The notes under the pieces were generated by a model, which ran no database searches, was not told the origin of the DNA, and saw only the letters and a list, made by a program, of their open reading frames with translations. This document shows positions 61,513-64,000 of a stretch of DNA of 64,000 bases, one piece after another. The stretch lies in the NCBI GenBank assembly GCA_913774625.1, contig CAJYHL010000018.1:62001-126000 (forward strand), given 5' to 3'. The position numbers and the translations under genes were made by a program. The DNA is from an uncultured Acidovorax sp. (lineage in GTDB: Bacteria > Pseudomonadota > Gammaproteobacteria > Burkholderiales > Burkholderiaceae_C). The first letter of the stretch is position 1. Each line of letters begins with the position of its first letter.

Positions 61513-62025
61513 TCAGGTCGTTTCTTCCGCTGGGTCCTGCCGGGCCAGATGTTCCAGCGCCTCGCCAGTCAACCGATACCTGATCCACTCCGACTGCGGC
61601 TTGGCGCCCAGGCTTTCGTAGAAGGCGATGGAGGGAGCGTTCCAGTCCAGCACGCTCCACTCGAAACGGCCGCAGTCCTTTTCCACGGCGATGGCGGCCA
61701 GATGCTGCAGTAGTGCCTTGCCCGCTCCCCTGCCCCGGCATTCGGGCGAGACGTAGAGGTCTTCCAGGTAGAGGCCGTGGCGGCCCTGCCAGGTGGAGTA
61801 GTTGAAGAAATAGACGGCGAAGCCCACGGGCGTGTCGCCATCCAGGCAGATCAGTCCGAAGACGGCGGGGTTCTCGCAGAACATGGTGCGCTCCAGGTGG
61901 GCGCGGGTGGCCTGCATCTCGTGCTCGGCCTTTTCGTAGATGGCCAGTTCACGCACGAAGTGCAGGATGGTGGCGATGTCGTCGCGGGTCGCGGGGCGGA
62001 TGGTCAAGGGGAGCGTAGGGGTCAT
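61513..62025 (-). CDS. GNAT family N-acetyltransferase
   Basis: A 170-residue acetyltransferase. It shows LTIRPATRDDIATILHFVRELAIYEKAEHE, the strand GFAVYFFNYSTWQGRHGLYLEDLYV, the acetyl-CoA loop PECRGRGAGKALL, and WSVLDWNAPSIAFYESLGA. This pattern resembles the diamine (spermidine/spermine-like) acetyltransferase branch, but the substrate is not proven. The ATG at 62025 is preferred (MTPTLPLTIRPA). A 70-residue protein gene lies 47 bases upstream on the same strand, so the two probably share a transcript. Confidence 0.9.
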   Translation of the reverse strand: MTPTLPLTIRPATRDDIATILHFVRELAIYEKAEHEMQATRAHLERTMFCENPAVFGLICLDGDTPVGFAVYFFNYSTWQGRHGLYLEDLYVSPECRGRGAGKALLQHLAAIAVEKDCGRFEWSVLDWNAPSIAFYESLGAKPQSEWIRYRLTGEALEHLARQDPAEETT

Positions 62026-62072
62026 GGGGCTCAGGGGTTCTATCGGCAGTGCAGTGTGTGGTGTCGCCGCCG

Positions 62073-62285
62073 TCACAGGGGCAGGCCGGCGTCCAGCGAC
62101 GGGGGACGCAGCAGGTCTTCGTTGACGCCCATGGCCTGGCTGGCCCGTTCGACGGCCTGCCAGAGCGGCGCGGGCATCTGCAGGATTTCTTCGGGTGAAG
62201 CGGCCTGGGCGATCCAGGCGTCGATCTGGCCGTGCTGCTCGGGGGTCAGCAGTTCCAGGTTCAGCATCTCGTCGATGGTTTTCAT
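62073..62285 (-). CDS. small helical protein of unknown function (70 residues)
   Basis: A 70-residue acidic product, [20 protein letters not shown], then [22 protein letters not shown] and a short tail. It is probably all-helical. I do not recognise a named domain. It has normal codon usage and lies between eda and the GNAT gene, all on the minus strand. The ATG at 62285 is the only reasonable start. Confidence 0.6.
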   Translation of the reverse strand: MKTIDEMLNLELLTPEQHGQIDAWIAQAASPEEILQMPAPLWQAVERASQAMGVNEDLLRPPSLDAGLPL

Positions 62286-62383
62286 GGGGTGATGCTACCG
62301 ATCAAAAAAGAACGCTGCCAAAGAAAACAAAACGACCGCCGGCCCGTGGGGAGAGCCGGCGGTCGCGGGACGACTGTAATGGC

Positions 62384-63036
62384 TCAGCGTGCCGGGCGCA
62401 GTGCGGCGGTGGCGCGTGCCAGCTCGGTGATGCGGGCCCAATCCCCGGCGGCCAGGGCATCGCCCGGCACCAGCCAGGAGCCGCCCACGCAGGCCACGTT
62501 GCCCAGTGCCAGGAATTCGGCCGCGTTCCCGGGCTGGATGCCGCCCGTGGGGCAGAACACCACGTCGCCGAACGGGCCCTGCCAGGCCTTGAGCATGGCC
62601 AGGCCGCCGGCCTGCACGGCGGGGAAGAACTTGAGCGCGCTGAAGCCCTCTTCCTGCGCCATCATGATTTCGCTGCCGGTGGCCACGCCGGGCAGCAGGG
62701 GCAGGTTCAGGTCGCGGCAGGCGCGGCCCACGGCAGGGGTGAAGCCGGGGCTCACGGCAAAGCGGGCGCCGGCACGTGCGGCGGCCTGGGCGTCTGCCGC
62801 GCTGCGCACGGTGCCGGCTCCGACCACGGCTTCGGGCACATCCCGCGCGATGGCTTCCATGCAGGCCAGGGCCTGGGGCGTGCGCAGGGTCACTTCCAGC
62901 ATGCGGATGCCGCCTTCGACCAGCGCGCGCGCCATGGGCACGGCATGGGCCACGTCGTTCAGCACGATGACCGGGATGACCGGCGCGTCGCGCATCACGT
63001 CCAGCGCGGTCAACGAAGCGTTCTGTCCATTCACGT

Positions 63037-63046
<10 letters not shown>
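62384..63046 (-). CDS. eda: 2-keto-3-deoxy-6-phosphogluconate aldolase Eda
   Basis: Eda cleaves KDPG to pyruvate and glyceraldehyde 3-phosphate, the last step of the Entner-Doudoroff pathway. The 220-residue TIM-barrel protein has [22 protein letters not shown], the catalytic glutamate in [38 protein letters not shown], and the Schiff-base lysine in [12 protein letters not shown], ending with [28 protein letters not shown]. The start is a GTG at 63046 that overlaps the edd stop by ten bases, so the two enzymes are translated together. Confidence 0.95.

Positions 63047-64000
<954 letters not shown>

Overview
The window is a chromosomal segment of a very G+C-rich (about two thirds G+C by eye) betaproteobacterium, most likely a member of the Comamonadaceae (Burkholderiales; Acidovorax-like). 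The evidence is the smc-zipA-ligA gene order, a Bug-family periplasmic receptor, a phaC-phaA-phaB polyhydroxyalkanoate cluster, a dapC-dapD-pilU-dapE-prmB block, and short dispersed repeats built around a GATAGCTGC / AAGCGCTG core that I know from Acidovorax/Comamonas-type genomes. I saw no rRNA, tRNA or CRISPR array.

Left third (1-24,300): the tail of a YnfA-like membrane protein; chromosome maintenance and division (smc, zipA, ligA); a light/DNA-repair operon with a cryptochrome-DASH, an iron-sulfur (6-4)-type photolyase and an SDR; a PBP1A-type peptidoglycan synthase; a cyclohexadienyl-dehydratase-like periplasmic protein; a leucine-rich-repeat kinase; a Nudix hydrolase; a gentisate-type ring-cleavage pair (FAH hydrolase and maleylpyruvate/maleylacetoacetate isomerase); pgeF; and phaC, phaA, phaB, which convert acetyl-CoA to polyhydroxybutyrate.

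Middle (24,300-45,600): on the minus strand, an ABC-F ATPase lies downstream of the block dapC-dapD-pilU-dapE-prmB (lysine/peptidoglycan precursor, twitching-motility ATPase, ribosomal protein methyltransferase). Then come a chemoreceptor with a C-terminal Cache-like domain, a stand-alone RnfB-like ferredoxin beside an intracellular PHA depolymerase, a RelA/SpoT-domain alarmone synthetase and dusA. These are followed by an accessory patch: a truncated ABC binding-protein gene with insertion-sequence-like debris, a MarR-controlled EamA transporter/nitroreductase unit with two visible operators, a LysR regulator, and an HdeD-like membrane protein fused to a papain-like domain.

Right third (45,600-64,000): a propionate/methylmalonyl-CoA operon, divergent from a GntR regulator. 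It contains methylmalonyl-CoA mutase, the MeaB chaperone, propionyl-CoA carboxylase beta, an atypical lower-G+C PD-(D/E)XK nuclease-like gene, propionyl-CoA carboxylase alpha, a YdcF-family protein and a VOC protein, followed by bioB, which supplies the biotin the carboxylase needs. After it lie a Bug receptor, gloA, a second low-G+C patch with an IS5-type transposase relic and a four-helix membrane protein with tandem W/C repeats, a GNAT acetyltransferase, and the Entner-Doudoroff pair eda-edd (edd cut by the window end).

The most unusual items are the nuclease-like gene embedded with start/stop overlap inside the pcc operon, the HdeD-protease-like fusion, the repeat protein next to the IS relic, the chemoreceptor with a trailing Cache domain, and two dispersed repeats carried in frame inside essential genes (ligA and dapE).
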